Of a DNA stretch of 64,000 nt, positions 13,091-24,290 are shown piece after piece. Both the position numbers and the translations under genes were made by a program. Position 1 is the first letter of the stretch. Each line of letters opens with the position of its first letter. Below the pieces are notes generated by a model. That model saw only the letters and a program-made list of their open reading frames with translations, was not told the DNA's origin and did not search any database. The stretch is taken from the NCBI GenBank assembly GCA_028023455.1, contig JAQFVV010006623.1, positions 151,501-215,500 on the forward strand, in the 5' to 3' direction. Origin of the DNA: Epiperipatus broadwayi (taxonomy: Eukaryota > Onychophora > Udeonychophora > Euonychophora > Peripatidae).

Positions 13091-15312
13091 TGATTAATTG
13101 ATGTTAATTATACAGCTTTATATTATAAGTGTGATAGTATTATTTAATATTATCATTATATATATCTAATGTTTATACAACTTAATTTTAAAATGCGTCT
13201 TTTAAAATTTTTCTCTTAAATTTAAAATTATCAATTCTTATAAAAATCTCACATTATTTTGATGCGGCAAATTTATCTTATTTTTTTGCTGGTTTATTTA
13301 TAATATTGACTTACTGAAACTGCCAAGTATAAAACTCAACGAGCAACTAACTTTAAACCCTCTTTCTATTATTTTCTCCATTTAAAAATCATTACATCAT
13401 TACAGGAGACTTCTTTCCCTTAAATTAATTGAGAAAGCTCATTTAGTTTTGTACCGCTTATAGTATAAATTTATTTTTAAATGATTGAAATTATTTTAAA
13501 AGTTAGATATTTTATTATTATCTCCAACTTAAAAGTGCCCTCTTAATTATCTCAGAGAGAATAATTTATTTTACTAAATCGGTTAAGTAAAGTCTTAAAA
13601 TTTTTATAAAACGTCTTGAAAGAAAATCATTGAAAACACATCTATCATAGCATTTTATCAGTATATGTTTCATGCATATATATTTTATTTGTCAGTAAAA
13701 TATTAAGATTGTGATATATTGTGTTGTCAAATTTCACCAGAAGTGAGTTTGATATTTAATGCCCAGTCTGTTTATGTTAATTAAAAGACTGACTTATTTT
13801 GTAATCTTCCATGATGAATTATTTGATAACTTACCAATACATGAAATATTTGGAAAGTGTGGAAAACAATTTATATTTTTATTTTAATTTTTTTCTTTCC
13901 TTTTATATTATACTTTATGATTCATTCTTTAATGGCCCAAGGTTTCTGGGGACATTCTATTACGTCAGGGAGCTGTTTATTTTATTCAGGAATTAATTTA
14001 TTATGATCATTAGTTTTCCATTATATATATAAGTCTGAGGCATTATGTATTTTGTAGTTACAACCATTCATTTATTATTATTATTCTTGCTTTGCTATAT
14101 ACCTCTCAGGACCTTCGGAATTTTAAATATGACCAGTCCAATCTTTTATTTTCCCTCATAGTAGACGAATTTCCTACTAGGAACATATTCCATGCATTGC
14201 CATTAAAATGCGTATGGGATTCCAGCACATCAAATCTATTATTACTATTCAGAGATAAGTTTTGGCTGGAGGGCCAACATTTCTCTCATCATCTACCTGT
14301 ATATGCCAGGGATTTCTTTTTAGCAAAGTCACCCAGAAGTTCGTAACAGACCTCATTTATTCTTTTGTTGTAATCTATAATATCGTACTGCCTTTATCAT
14401 TATATATATTCATTTACAAACCTGAAATGCTCCCTGCCATGATGGCACGTCCTTCACAAACCAATCCCGTTAATTAGTTAAATCTGATTATTTAATTTAA
14501 AATGAACTATTTTGCTTCCCACGCTCATTACAGACAACTAATTTAAATGTAATAGTGTTTTAAACACACATCATGCATGTCTTATTATTTATATATAAAA
14601 TAGATTTATTTGTAATCTCTTAAAGAGGACTAATGATATTTTATTGCTGATTGGTTCTTGGCAGACCAATTAACAAATTTTTACTTTGTTATCAAATGAA
14701 ATTCCTGTAATATTAATATTTTAAATTAGGTTAGTTTGTCATCACTCTGAATCTCTAATATTAATTATCCTAGTTATTTATAATAATCCTTTGATGTAAA
14801 TTCACTTCTTTATAATGTTGCCATAAAGAATTATAATTATTACGGTTCAAACTATTAGTAATCGATATCAAATTGCATCTCCACCGTTCTGCAATCATCA
14901 GAATTCGCTAAATCATTAATTTCTCATATAAACCCTTTATTATTTTGAGTCTCTTTGTGAACCATGATCTCCAGCTGGGACGGAATAAAACCAAGCATTG
15001 CTAGTGTCATCACAAACATTATCCATTAGTCAGAGAGGCAATAGTTCAGGCAAATAGGTTAGGATTCATCATTCCCCTGACATCTGTATCTTATATATGG
15101 TTGGATTCAAGGTACTTTTGCCTGGATTATTGGTCTTGTTGAATGAATACACGATTTTGACCGGCACCCTATATTGTTGTATGTCTAATGTTATGTAGCA
15201 ATCTTATAGGACTTATCTGTCTTTATTTTGAACTGTTTTTATGATTTCTATATATGTCATATTTAAGTAAGTCATCTTTTTTGTCAACTAAAAAGATTTT
15301 TTTTTTTTATAG

Positions 15313-15414
15313 ATGAAAAGACTAGTGACATTGCAAATGGAACGATATAAACAGTATTATAATGGAGAAAGAGATCAACTCTTTGCACCACCTCCTAAAT
15401 TTGATAGCTTTTAG
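15313..15414 (+). CDS. NDUFS5: NADH dehydrogenase [ubiquinone] iron-sulfur protein 5, last coding exon
   Basis: This exon encodes residues 63-95 and the TAG stop. It follows a T-rich tract and ATAG acceptor and continues the frame of the first coding exon in phase 0. The MERYKQYYNGERDQLF segment and the Pro-rich end APPPKFDSF match the C-terminus of insect NDUFS5/ND-15, which has a conserved ERYKQW-GER-like helix and a DPP/PPK tail. The ATG at the exon start is an internal methionine, not a start, because the twin CX9C fold lies entirely in the upstream exon. No break or unusual residue was seen, so the gene looks functional. Confidence 0.9.
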   Translation: MKRLVTLQMERYKQYYNGERDQLFAPPPKFDSF

Positions 15415-15634
15415 AATTTTCTAATACTGTTAAAGTATTTTTTTTTTGTAGTAAGTTGAAAAAAATATTAAACATTTAAATTACAAAATTTGTATTGTTT
15501 AATTTAAAATTATTTTATTAATGTGAATGGATGTGAGTCTATGAAGTTCTTTGAAATCTTATGTTGTAATGATTTATGAATCAGTTTAAATTTGAGTGGA
15601 TAATATGTGTCTACCTATTCTTAATTAGAGAAGA

Positions 15635-15640
15635 AATAAA
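15635..15640 (+). terminator. candidate NDUFS5 polyadenylation signal AATAAA
   Basis: This is the first canonical AATAAA found downstream of the NDUFS5 stop, 221 bases after it. It precedes a TA-rich stretch. Whether it is used cannot be told from sequence. Confidence 0.4.
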
Positions 15641-15855
15641 GAAGAAAAAAGCCATAATAATTGACTTGTCTTCTAAATATTATCTCTCACTATTCCTCTG
15701 GAGAAGAATCCTCTCAGATCTTTGCTTTTCAATAACCTGTGGAAAATTTTTACTTAACTATATTAATGATTGTAATTTATAAAATTTGAATATTAAATCT
15801 CATTTGAAAGTTAATATAGTAAAAATTATAAATAATAAAAAAATGGGTAATCTAT

Positions 15856-17792
15856 TATATCGGTCAGGGAGAATGAAGTCGTACAGTATCTGTCATACAA
15901 GGACACCACCAGGCTATTGGAACCTGGAACATTTATATAGTAGGCAGATACGTACTGTTAAGATCCAAATTTTACATATATAATTCTAACCGTCAGCCCA
16001 TGCCACTAGCTCAGGGAGATGCAGAGATTTATAAACTATAAATTTTTATTAAAATATATTTTCAATATTAAAAAATAAAAGAAGCCATTGCCAGTAATAA
16101 CACACACAAACATTTATTAAACATATATAAAACTTAGAATTATTTTAGTATAACTTTTACTTTAGAATTTAATTTACAATTTAACTTTTTATTTTAGAAG
16201 TTCGCACAGATGAATTTAATAATATTTTATTAGTGTCGAATATGGATAGACTACATAGATTGCATTTGAAAAGAAAATATTCAATCCCTTATTTAACCTT
16301 AGGCCAAAAGTTTGCGGTCAAACCTACGTCAATCTGTCTGATATATCTGTATTCAATGCAGCATGAATACGACAGCACAATACCATACTGTCAGGAGCTC
16401 ACATCTGAACAGCATGATTATAGAGAAGAAATTCTCTCGTCCAGTACAGGAATGTTACATCTGTCTGGCGAGAACAATAAAAAAACTCCATAGGAAGGGA
16501 TTGCGGTTCTTTTTGCTGACTTAAATTCCATTCCATAGGCTAAAGGGGTGATCCAAGGAACAGGGAATACCATCTGTCTAAAATGGTCAATAAGAAATAA
16601 GCTTATTTTGCACAAGTGCGGCTTATAATGTGATCCTGCACGTAGTGGATCTTCATACTACATTTACTAATTACACCAATATATCCAACCGATTAACCCA
16701 ATTTAACTATGAAACAAATAACCGAAGATTACCCTCCCTTAATTAAACTAATATAACTTTACAAATCTATGCAGCCATTCACACCCGACTTAAATTTAAC
16801 ATTTATTAAAAGTTTATTTAACAGAAAAGAAAAAAATCATAATAAACACTTAAAAGAATGGAGAAAATAAATTAATGGAAATAATAAAAAAAAATAATAA
16901 TAATACATTCAATAAAAACAATAAATAATTTAGTCAGATAGGAAATTCTATTTTTATTTAAATATTGAAAGGTTTAGAATTTAGAGTTCTTACTGTTTTC
17001 AAATACTGGATAATTTTAGAATTAATGTTCATTAGAGTTCATAAAGTTCTTACGGCTTGAAAAAGTCCATTAACAGTTGCTTGCAATTTGGATCCAGTGT
17101 TAATTCCCCTGATGTCCTAGGAAAACCAGTATGCTGTTGGCCATTTTATTGATTCATACGGAGGTCCTTTACTTTAGCTGGTATTTTATTGCCAGGCCCT
17201 GATGTCCTGGATCTGCAATGTAGGAAAACGATTGGTCATTTCTCTTTTTTTTTTAGAACTAAAGGGATTGAAAGTGTGTCTTTCAATCCCTTCTTCAACT
17301 CTCTCCACACTAACATATAGCACATCTCTCTTTCTACTAATTTATTTCCAAACTTTTTCTTTTATATTAAACTTTCGGATCAAGTGGACATTACGTCATG
17401 GTGATGATCCTTTTGTTGAGGTCTTTCCTGAGGGATTTCTTTTATTGGCTATTCTGTTCCTATTGTTTTTTTTCCTATCTGGCCTTTAATTATACATTTT
17501 GAGATGCCCAAGGGCTAGTTTACTTTAATTGAAAATAATCATTTCCATTTTACACAATAGCATTAATTAAATTATTGTACATTCTTTTTATCTTTAAATC
17601 TAGGTTTTTTCTTAAAATTTAGTTTCAAAATATCTTTTCTTTTTTAAGTTTTCTTTTAATAATTTTTCTTTTCATCTGCGATTTTATATATATAAAGATT
17701 AAATGACATTTAATTTTCAATTTTTAAAAAATTTTTATCTGCGAACTTTTAATTTTATTTATTAGAATGTAACAGCATGTGTGCCTGTTACA
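15856..17792 (+). repeat. LTR-like repeat family 1, copy A (about 1.94 kb)
   Basis: This copy aligns along its length with copy B at 18445-21936 (minus B's insertion). Shared landmarks are the start TATATCGGTCAGGGAGA, the phrase CAGGCTATTGGAACCTGG, CACAAACATTTATTAAACAT, AATGCAGCATGAATAC, GCCCTGATGTCCTGG and the end ATGTAACARCATGTGTGC followed by YGTTACA. The start is a variant of TGTATCGGTC and the end is TTACA, giving TG-like...CA ends typical of an LTR. It has no coding remnant beyond short random frames. The five bases on either side do not match, so a target duplication is not evident. It is probably a solo LTR or a non-autonomous element. Confidence 0.6.
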
Positions 17793-19378
17793 TATCAGTA
17801 AACTTGCTTAAAAATTTTTTTTTTCTTAGGGTTAGTAATTACGGTACACGATTAATGAAAATTTACAAAGACATTCGGTTAGTAATTTTACAAAAAGACT
17901 ATTACAAAAAAAAATGTTGACTATCATTTTCCTTTGGACCATCCACATATACGCCTCCTCCCCCTACATTTCATTCTAACGCTCTGCTGACAAGCAAATT
18001 ATTTATTTAAGTAGGTTGCATTGAAGTAAATACGTTAAGAAATAATGAGTTTATACATGTATATTTGCAGCACAATTATACCGCGAACGTATTTATGATT
18101 GAAATGCTTAAATAGAGTTACATAGGTAGATTCCCAAAGACACTCATTATAAGGTGCCACATTTACAATCAAACTTACATGGCTGTGTGCGCCTATACAC
18201 TTAAAAGCAATATAAAAAACTACTAATTGCAACCTTTTGACTTTTTTAAAAAAAAAATACAGTTTAAAATTATTAATATATTTTCTTTCTCTTGTTTAAT
18301 ATATGTGCCATTTTTGACTAGCAGTGCTTTTATAAGATTTAAAGTATATGGCTTTATGTAATTAGATAAAAATATTTCATTTAAAAAATATTTACTTGGG
18401 GTACTCATGGTTTATTATATCATCGTCGCATGTTGGGCACCAATTATAATGGTCGGGGAGATCTAAGTCTAGTGTATTTGCCATACAAGGCGCCATCAGG
18501 CTATTGGAACCTGGAAAAAATATATAGTAGGTAGATATGTAAGTTAAAATCCAAAATTTACATATATTTTATTACGACCGTCAGCCCTAGTCACTAGCTT
18601 GCAGAGCAGCAGAGATAATTGTTAATATTAAAAAAAATAAAAGCCACACAAACATTTATTAAACATATAAATTTAGAATTATTTTAGTATGATATTTACT
18701 TTATAATTTAATTTACATTTTATTTTAGAAGTTCGCACAGATAAATTTATTAATATTTTATTAAGAATGTCTCGAAAAGAAAATATTCTATCCTTTATTT
18801 AACTACTTCGGCTTCAAGCTGCCATATTGAACTTTTTAAAATACTGGCCTAAGACACAATTTTCATAATAACATCAGTTTTAATTATGTTAGAGCAAAAA
18901 CAATTACATTGTTAGAAACGAAAAATTAAGGAAAACAATAAGCACAAAATAAATTGTGATAACTATATAAAAAATAAGGAAAAAAGAAATGTTCACATCC
19001 GAAATAATTATTATTTTATTGTTTGTTCATAATTTGGAAATTAACTAAAATTCAAAATACATCTTCAGTGATAATTTCTTTCTATTCCTTACAAAATTAT
19101 CTTTCTAAACATGTATAATATGTCTTACCTGAGATAATCCACAGTTTCACAATCTTCAAAAGAAGTCGGGTATGACTTCATTTTTATTTTGTACCCCAAA
19201 TGTTCTAAATGTCAAAGGTGTCTATAAAGAAAAAGATTCATCCTAATAAAAGATACAAAAGAAATCATCATAGCAATTGGCTTCTTGTCTGTCTAAAACT
19301 AGAAATTGTAGGCTACTTTCTATATCACTGATAAAATGAGTTTCATCTCTTCATTTTATATTTTTTTTGTATGTACAA

Positions 19379-19527
19379 TAATGATGTTTATATTTGTGGT
19401 CACCAATGATGTTTATATTTATGCACTGCACAAGTGATATTTATATTATTTATGACAGAAGTGATGCCATCTTCTGCACAAGTGATGTTTATATTCTTTA
19501 TGTACAGAAGTGATGCTATCTTATATT
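19379..19527 (+). repeat. imperfect tandem repeat, GATGTTTATATT core
   Basis: The core GATGTTTATATT or a close variant recurs about five times, in a longer unit that also includes ACAGAAGTGATGCYATCTT and TGCACAAGTGAT. It lies inside the insertion in copy B. Confidence 0.6.
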
Positions 19528-19799
19528 TATTGTACCACAGATATAATTTATTTGCATATAGTCTATAGACTTGAAAATAATGTTATGAAACATATAGCAA
19601 AAGCAAAGATGATCAAACATAAACAAGAATCAGAATTGGATTATATGTTTGAGTATGCAATGTTTGTATACATTTGATTATTAGTTTTATAATCCATTGC
19701 TTGTAAACCATATTATATAAACATAATTACGGATTTTCAAAAAGTATACTTTTTGAAAATGATTATTTTTATAAAAATAAGAGGATTAGTGTAGATAGA

Positions 19800-20088
19800 A
19801 CTTTAGAAAATTACGATATGAATTATATACTAATAAGTTAATTACAATATGAATTCTATACGAGTAAATATATAATTACAAACTAAATCACACTAATTTT
19901 TCGATAAATATGAATTCTATGTGAGCATAAATAAATGTATTACAAACTACCTTTAGAAAATTATGATAAATATGAATTCTATACGAGCATAAATATATAA
20001 TTACACACCAATTTTTCTATAGATATGAATTGTATATGAGCATAAATATATAACTACAAATTAGCACACACTAATTACAAACTAAAAT
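19800..20088 (+). repeat. imperfect minisatellite, ATATGAATTCTATACGAGCA core
   Basis: The motif ATATGAATTCTATACGAGCA, followed by TAAATATATAATTACAAACT, recurs in at least four diverged copies about 55-75 bases apart. Short stretches such as CTTTAGAAAATTA and CACTAATTTTT separate them. It lies inside the same insertion. Confidence 0.6.
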
Positions 20089-21936
20089 TAATAAAAAAAA
20101 TTTTTTTTTTCAAAAAATTAAAAAATTTTACTTAACGAATAATTACGTTGTTGATCTGTTGCAGGCCTTGTTTGTGAATAATACCAGAGAAAATTTCATT
20201 TGCAGCCGTAAAACATTGTCTTTTATCATTTCATGATAAGTACAAAAATTACCAAAAAAATTAAATACTGTGGTTGATTAAAAAATTCGCCAAAAATCCA
20301 AATTTCAATTGATTTTTTTTGAAATAAAGATCGTTTGAAAGCTAACATATACAGCTATAAAATGGCCATATTTTGTAAGATGTCATGATTATACTTTTTA
20401 TGTCAGCAAAGAAAGTAACATCATTAAATGAGCACACGAAGCGCTTACTTCACGCCAACAGTGCTGAAAAAGTTAATGTCAATCTGTGATATATCGATGT
20501 ATTCAATGCAGCATGAATACAACAGCACAATACCATACTGTCAGGAATGCACATCTTAATAGCATGGTTAAGAGAAGAAATTGTCTCTCATCGAGTACAG
20601 GAATGTTACATTTGTCTGGTAAGAAGAACAAAAAAACTAGGAAGGGATTGCGGTCCTTTTTGCTGACTTATGATCCCATTCCATAGGCAAAAGCGGTGAT
20701 CCATGGAGCAGGGAATACTGTTTATCTCTGATGGTCAATAAGAAATAGGCTTATTTTGCCCAAGTGCGATGTATAATGTGATCCTGCATGTAGCAGATCT
20801 TCATGCTACATTTACTAATTACACCAATACATTGACTCAATCTAACTGAAACAAATAACCTAAGATTTATCCTCCCTTAAACTAACAACTATGAATCTAT
20901 GCAGCCATTCATGCCTGACTTAAATTTAACATGACTTAAAAGTTTAGTTTAACAAAAAAAAATAATCAATAAAAACTTAAAAGAATGGAAAAATAAATTA
21001 ATGGAAATGATTTTTAAAAAAAAATACATTCAATAAAAATAATTATTAATAAATGATTTAGTTTGGTCAGATAGGAATTTCTTTTGCTATAATTTAAATA
21101 CTGGAAAAGTTTTATACTTAGTGTTAATGAACTATCTAATGTTCTTACGGTTTTAAAATACTGGAAAAGTTTTTTTTTAGAATTAAAGTTCATTAGTTGG
21201 AGTTCTTACTGTTTTAAAAAGTCCGTATTTTTTAGTTGCTTGTAATTTGGAAGGTGTTAATTCCAACGATGTCCTGAGGAGATCGGTATATGTAATTAGC
21301 CGTTGGTCCCTTATTGTAGCTGGTATTTTATTGCCGGGCCCTGATGTCCTGGGGTCTGCAATATGGGAAAATGATATTTTTAGCACAGCTGAAGAGATTG
21401 AAAGTGCGTCTTTCAATCCCTTCTCCAACTCTCTGACTTAACACATAGTACACCTCTTTCCTTTAATTTATTTCCAAACTTTTCCTTTTATATTAAACTT
21501 TTGGATCGAGTGGACATTATGTCATGATGATGATCCTTTCGTTGAGGTTTGTTTTTTTGAGGGATTTCTTTTATTGGCTATTCTGTTCCTATTGTTTTTT
21601 CTCTCCTATCTGACCTTTAATTATACATTTTGAGATGCCCAAGGGCTATTTTACTTCAACTAATTGAAAATAATCATTTCCATTTTACACAATAGCATTA
21701 ATTAAATTATTGTATTCTTTTTATCTTTAAATCTTTTAAGTTTTTTTTCTTAAAATTTAGTTTTAAAATACCTTGTTTTTTAATAGTTTTTTTTTAATAA
21801 TTTTTTTTCATCTGTGCGATTATATATATATATATGTTTAAATGATTTTTAATTCTTAAAAAGTTTTTATTTGCGAACTTTTATTTTTATGTCTAATTTT
21901 ATTTATTAGAATGTAACAACATGTGTGCCCGTTACA

Positions 21937-22729
21937 CTAGATAATTTCTCCATTTTATACACAGCATATATGTGTGTGCATATATTAGTGTAGAAGTTTC
22001 TCTATTCATATAAGTTAATTAGTGATATAAAATTAACTCGTGAATTGATGCAAATCAATTAAATTGATAGTCATTCGTGTGAGATTTGCAAAAACAGCAA
22101 ATATTTTGAAGAAAGCATTTAGTAAGATGTTCTTTATTTACCTAATACATTTGAATTTGGATATTTTCATAATTGCCAAACAACAGCAATCATCAAATGG
22201 CATTCTGTCAGCTTTTTGTGATAATTCACATTGACCTCTAGATATTGCTATATTCAGAAGGTAATAGAAGTTTGTAACAAAATTTTGTTACATTCTCTAA
22301 TAAATCATGATTTTATTTAAATAGTTAAACACATTTCCAATCAGGAAATAGATTCAGTAGTAGTACTGATGATTCCAATTCAACATCTAACAATAATTGA
22401 ATCACCAATTTGATTTAGTTATTATCAATCAACAATTCAAAAACTGATCTACCATATAGAACAGAAGTAACCAAGATGTCCGTAAAGTCTCTGGAAGTCG
22501 GCCGCAAAGCTGACGTGAACATAGACATTATAGTGATAAATTCAGGGCTGATTTGAATATAAAAGTAAAATTTCAAAATTATTCTCATTTAAAAATAAGT
22601 AAATTTAAAATAACATCTGTTATTATTGTCAATCTCAAAAATAAACCCAGGTTGGAAGAAGCTGAAAAAACTTAAAATTATTTTTGTGTAATGCTAGAGC
22701 TAAAATTCTTAAAGTATTTAATTACTATT
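21937..22729. other. AT-rich sequence, nothing recognised
   Basis: No gene, structured RNA or clear repeat was recognised between the end of repeat copy B and the mixed-composition block that begins near 22730. Confidence 0.4.
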
Positions 22730-24290
22730 ATAACACCCTCCGATATATTTATAAAACCGCCATTGTTGGCTTTAACCCGAAGCTTCGAATAAAGATATTT
22801 GTGAGCATGGTTTGATCCCATCTCACGCGCCAATCTTACCCGTAGATAAGAATTATCTCCTCGAAAACGTACATACGGGTTCTGGTATGTATATCTGATA
22901 TGGTAGCGCACCGAACCAGCTCAATCTCAGGGTTTGGGGACTATAGTCTATCTAGAGAACAAAGCTACAAACAAACTAACAATGTCTCACATGTATATTA
23001 ATATTTGCGATAGCCTATTGGCTCAAAATCCATTAATCTAACCTGGATCTTATCGGAGTTATTTTACTCAATCATACCCGTTACCAATAAATCCCATTTA
23101 TGCCCGCATATATTACTATTCAAGCACTCAGCCCATTTATTACTATCCGCACACATATATATATCATTCATACGCACATCCAAATAGTGCAAATATACAT
23201 ATATGAGAGCTGTGTATTTAATATTGTCATATATTTAAATTAAAAAAAAGACTTAATATAGCAATTAACATTGAGGTAACACTAGTTTCTTTATTAAGAT
23301 ACATTCACTGAACACATTTTATGCCACGTCACTTTACCTTAGCTCACGCGATTAAAACAAGTCCGCATTGATGCCTTGCCAAGAAAACTAATCTGGTGGA
23401 TATCACGGATGACAAACAGTTCCAATGGGGTTAGGTCGAGTAGCATATCTCAGAGGTGGAGTAGTTAATTCACTCTCTTCGCAAAGGTCCAAATCTTCAA
23501 AGATCTTTCGTCACCATTTCTTCGATGGAACAAAATTTCTTTATTTATTAAGACAGTTCGTAAGTCCGTTTCAGGTGAGTTTCACGACGAGTATCCACTG
23601 GGCCGATTAACGAAACCCGCACAATAAAATTACCCCGACATTTTTGGAAAGAAAAATATTAAAACTTCTTAAGAAATATTTTACACGTCCTCCTAATTTA
23701 GGGTTCAAGCCGCGTCTCTTCTTTTTTTTTTTATCTATCCACTCGAGCACAACAAAAAGTTCTTTTGTTTTCACCTTTAACTTTTCAAAAATCTCTCTGC
23801 GTATCCGTACGCCACTGACCAGTTCTTCCATTGTTCTTCAAAAAAATACCCACCTGTCCAGTTTTCAGACTTTCCGATGCCAGTTATTAACTAAACTGCC
23901 TACAGCAATTAACTCATTTCTATTTCGGTCCTCATATGTTCAAGAGGTTACTCAACAAAAGAAAACACGTGTCACCGACAATATTAATAAAACTCAAAAA
24001 AAAACTTACGGATAAAATTATCTACGAATAATTAATTACGCTTTATACAGCGTTACATATATAATTGATTGCAACCATCACTGATACTACCTACGTATAT
24101 TGTACACTCGCACATACACTATATTTACATATCCCCACACACATAACTTTCACACTCCTTGTAACAGGGTTCGAATGACCATTTACATATATTTTTTTTC
24201 GTTTATACATAGTCGCTCCACATTAACGCTAGCAATTAGTCATATATCACATACGCGCGTATTCGAACCCGGTTGTTACATTATTTTCCC
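22730..24290. repeat. mixed-composition block, probably an old retroelement
   Basis: The composition is clearly less AT-rich than the flanks, with CG dinucleotides present. Open frames such as 23644-24015 (+) are Ser/Thr/Phe/Lys-rich and look non-coding. The right end carries a 17-of-20 inverted repeat, TGTAACAGGGTTCGAAT at 24160 against ATTCGAACCCGGTTGTTACA ending at 24280, which resembles LTR termini. No pol or gag remnant was found. Confidence 0.3.
24160..24280. repeat. short inverted repeat, TGTAACA...TGTTACA
   Basis: Two arms of 17 and 20 bases match, apart from a three-base gap, with a spacer of 84 bases. The outer ends are TGTAACA/TGTTACA and the inner ends contain GGGTTCGAAT, which resembles a pol III B box or tRNA T-arm sequence. 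Confidence 0.5.

Larger units (their letters stand above)
6168..15312 (+). other. 9.1-kb phase-0 intron of NDUFS5
   Basis: The donor is CAG/GTAAAA at 6167/6168. The acceptor is a long T-run followed by ATAG at 15309-15312. The intron splits the codons after Q62. It holds a long LTR-like repeat (6556-9087), a GC-richer block of unknown origin (12190-13090) and further mixed-composition patches around 14000-15130. A tRNA-promoter-like B box occurs near 11635 (GGGTTTGAACCCA), but no tRNA cloverleaf could be built there. No other coding exon of the gene is needed between the two, because the joined protein is complete. Confidence 0.8.
18804..20470. mobile_element. insertion splitting repeat copy B
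   Basis: This segment is absent from copy A at the corresponding place, so it was inserted into copy B. It begins TACTTCGGCTTCAAGC and ends near GAAGCGCTTACTTCACGCC. The ends share CTTC-rich motifs but no clear terminal inverted repeat could be drawn. It has no coding frame. It contains two clusters of imperfect tandem repeats (19379-19527 and 19800-20088). It is probably a non-autonomous DNA element or Helitron-like segment carrying minisatellites, but the class is unresolved. Confidence 0.4.
18445..21936 (+). repeat. LTR-like repeat family 1, copy B, interrupted by about 1.7 kb
   Basis: This is a direct repeat of copy A, in the same orientation and about 650 bases downstream of it. Homology runs from 18445 to about 18803, stops, and resumes at about 20470 to the end CCCGTTACA at 21936. 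By eye the aligned parts differ by many substitutions and small indels, so these are old copies rather than a recent duplication. If A and B were the two LTRs of one element, its interior would be only about 650 bases and non-coding, so separate insertions or a TRIM-like element are more likely. Confidence 0.6.

Noticed and set aside
13940-14350. Diverged extra copy of repeat family 1 (GGGATTTCTTTT and GGACATTCTATTACGTCA)
   Set aside because: Only two short matches in the right order; surrounding sequence does not align with copies A or B.
15856-21936. Copies A and B as the two LTRs of a single element
   Set aside because: The gap between them is only about 650 bases without a primer-binding site, polypurine tract or coding remnant, the flanking five bases do not match, and the copies are well diverged. 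Kept as separate LTR-like repeats.
23644-24015. 123-residue plus-strand open frame
   Set aside because: Composition is Ser/Thr/Phe/Lys-rich with long F runs and no motif; the overlapping minus frame is no better. Probably non-coding repeat sequence.
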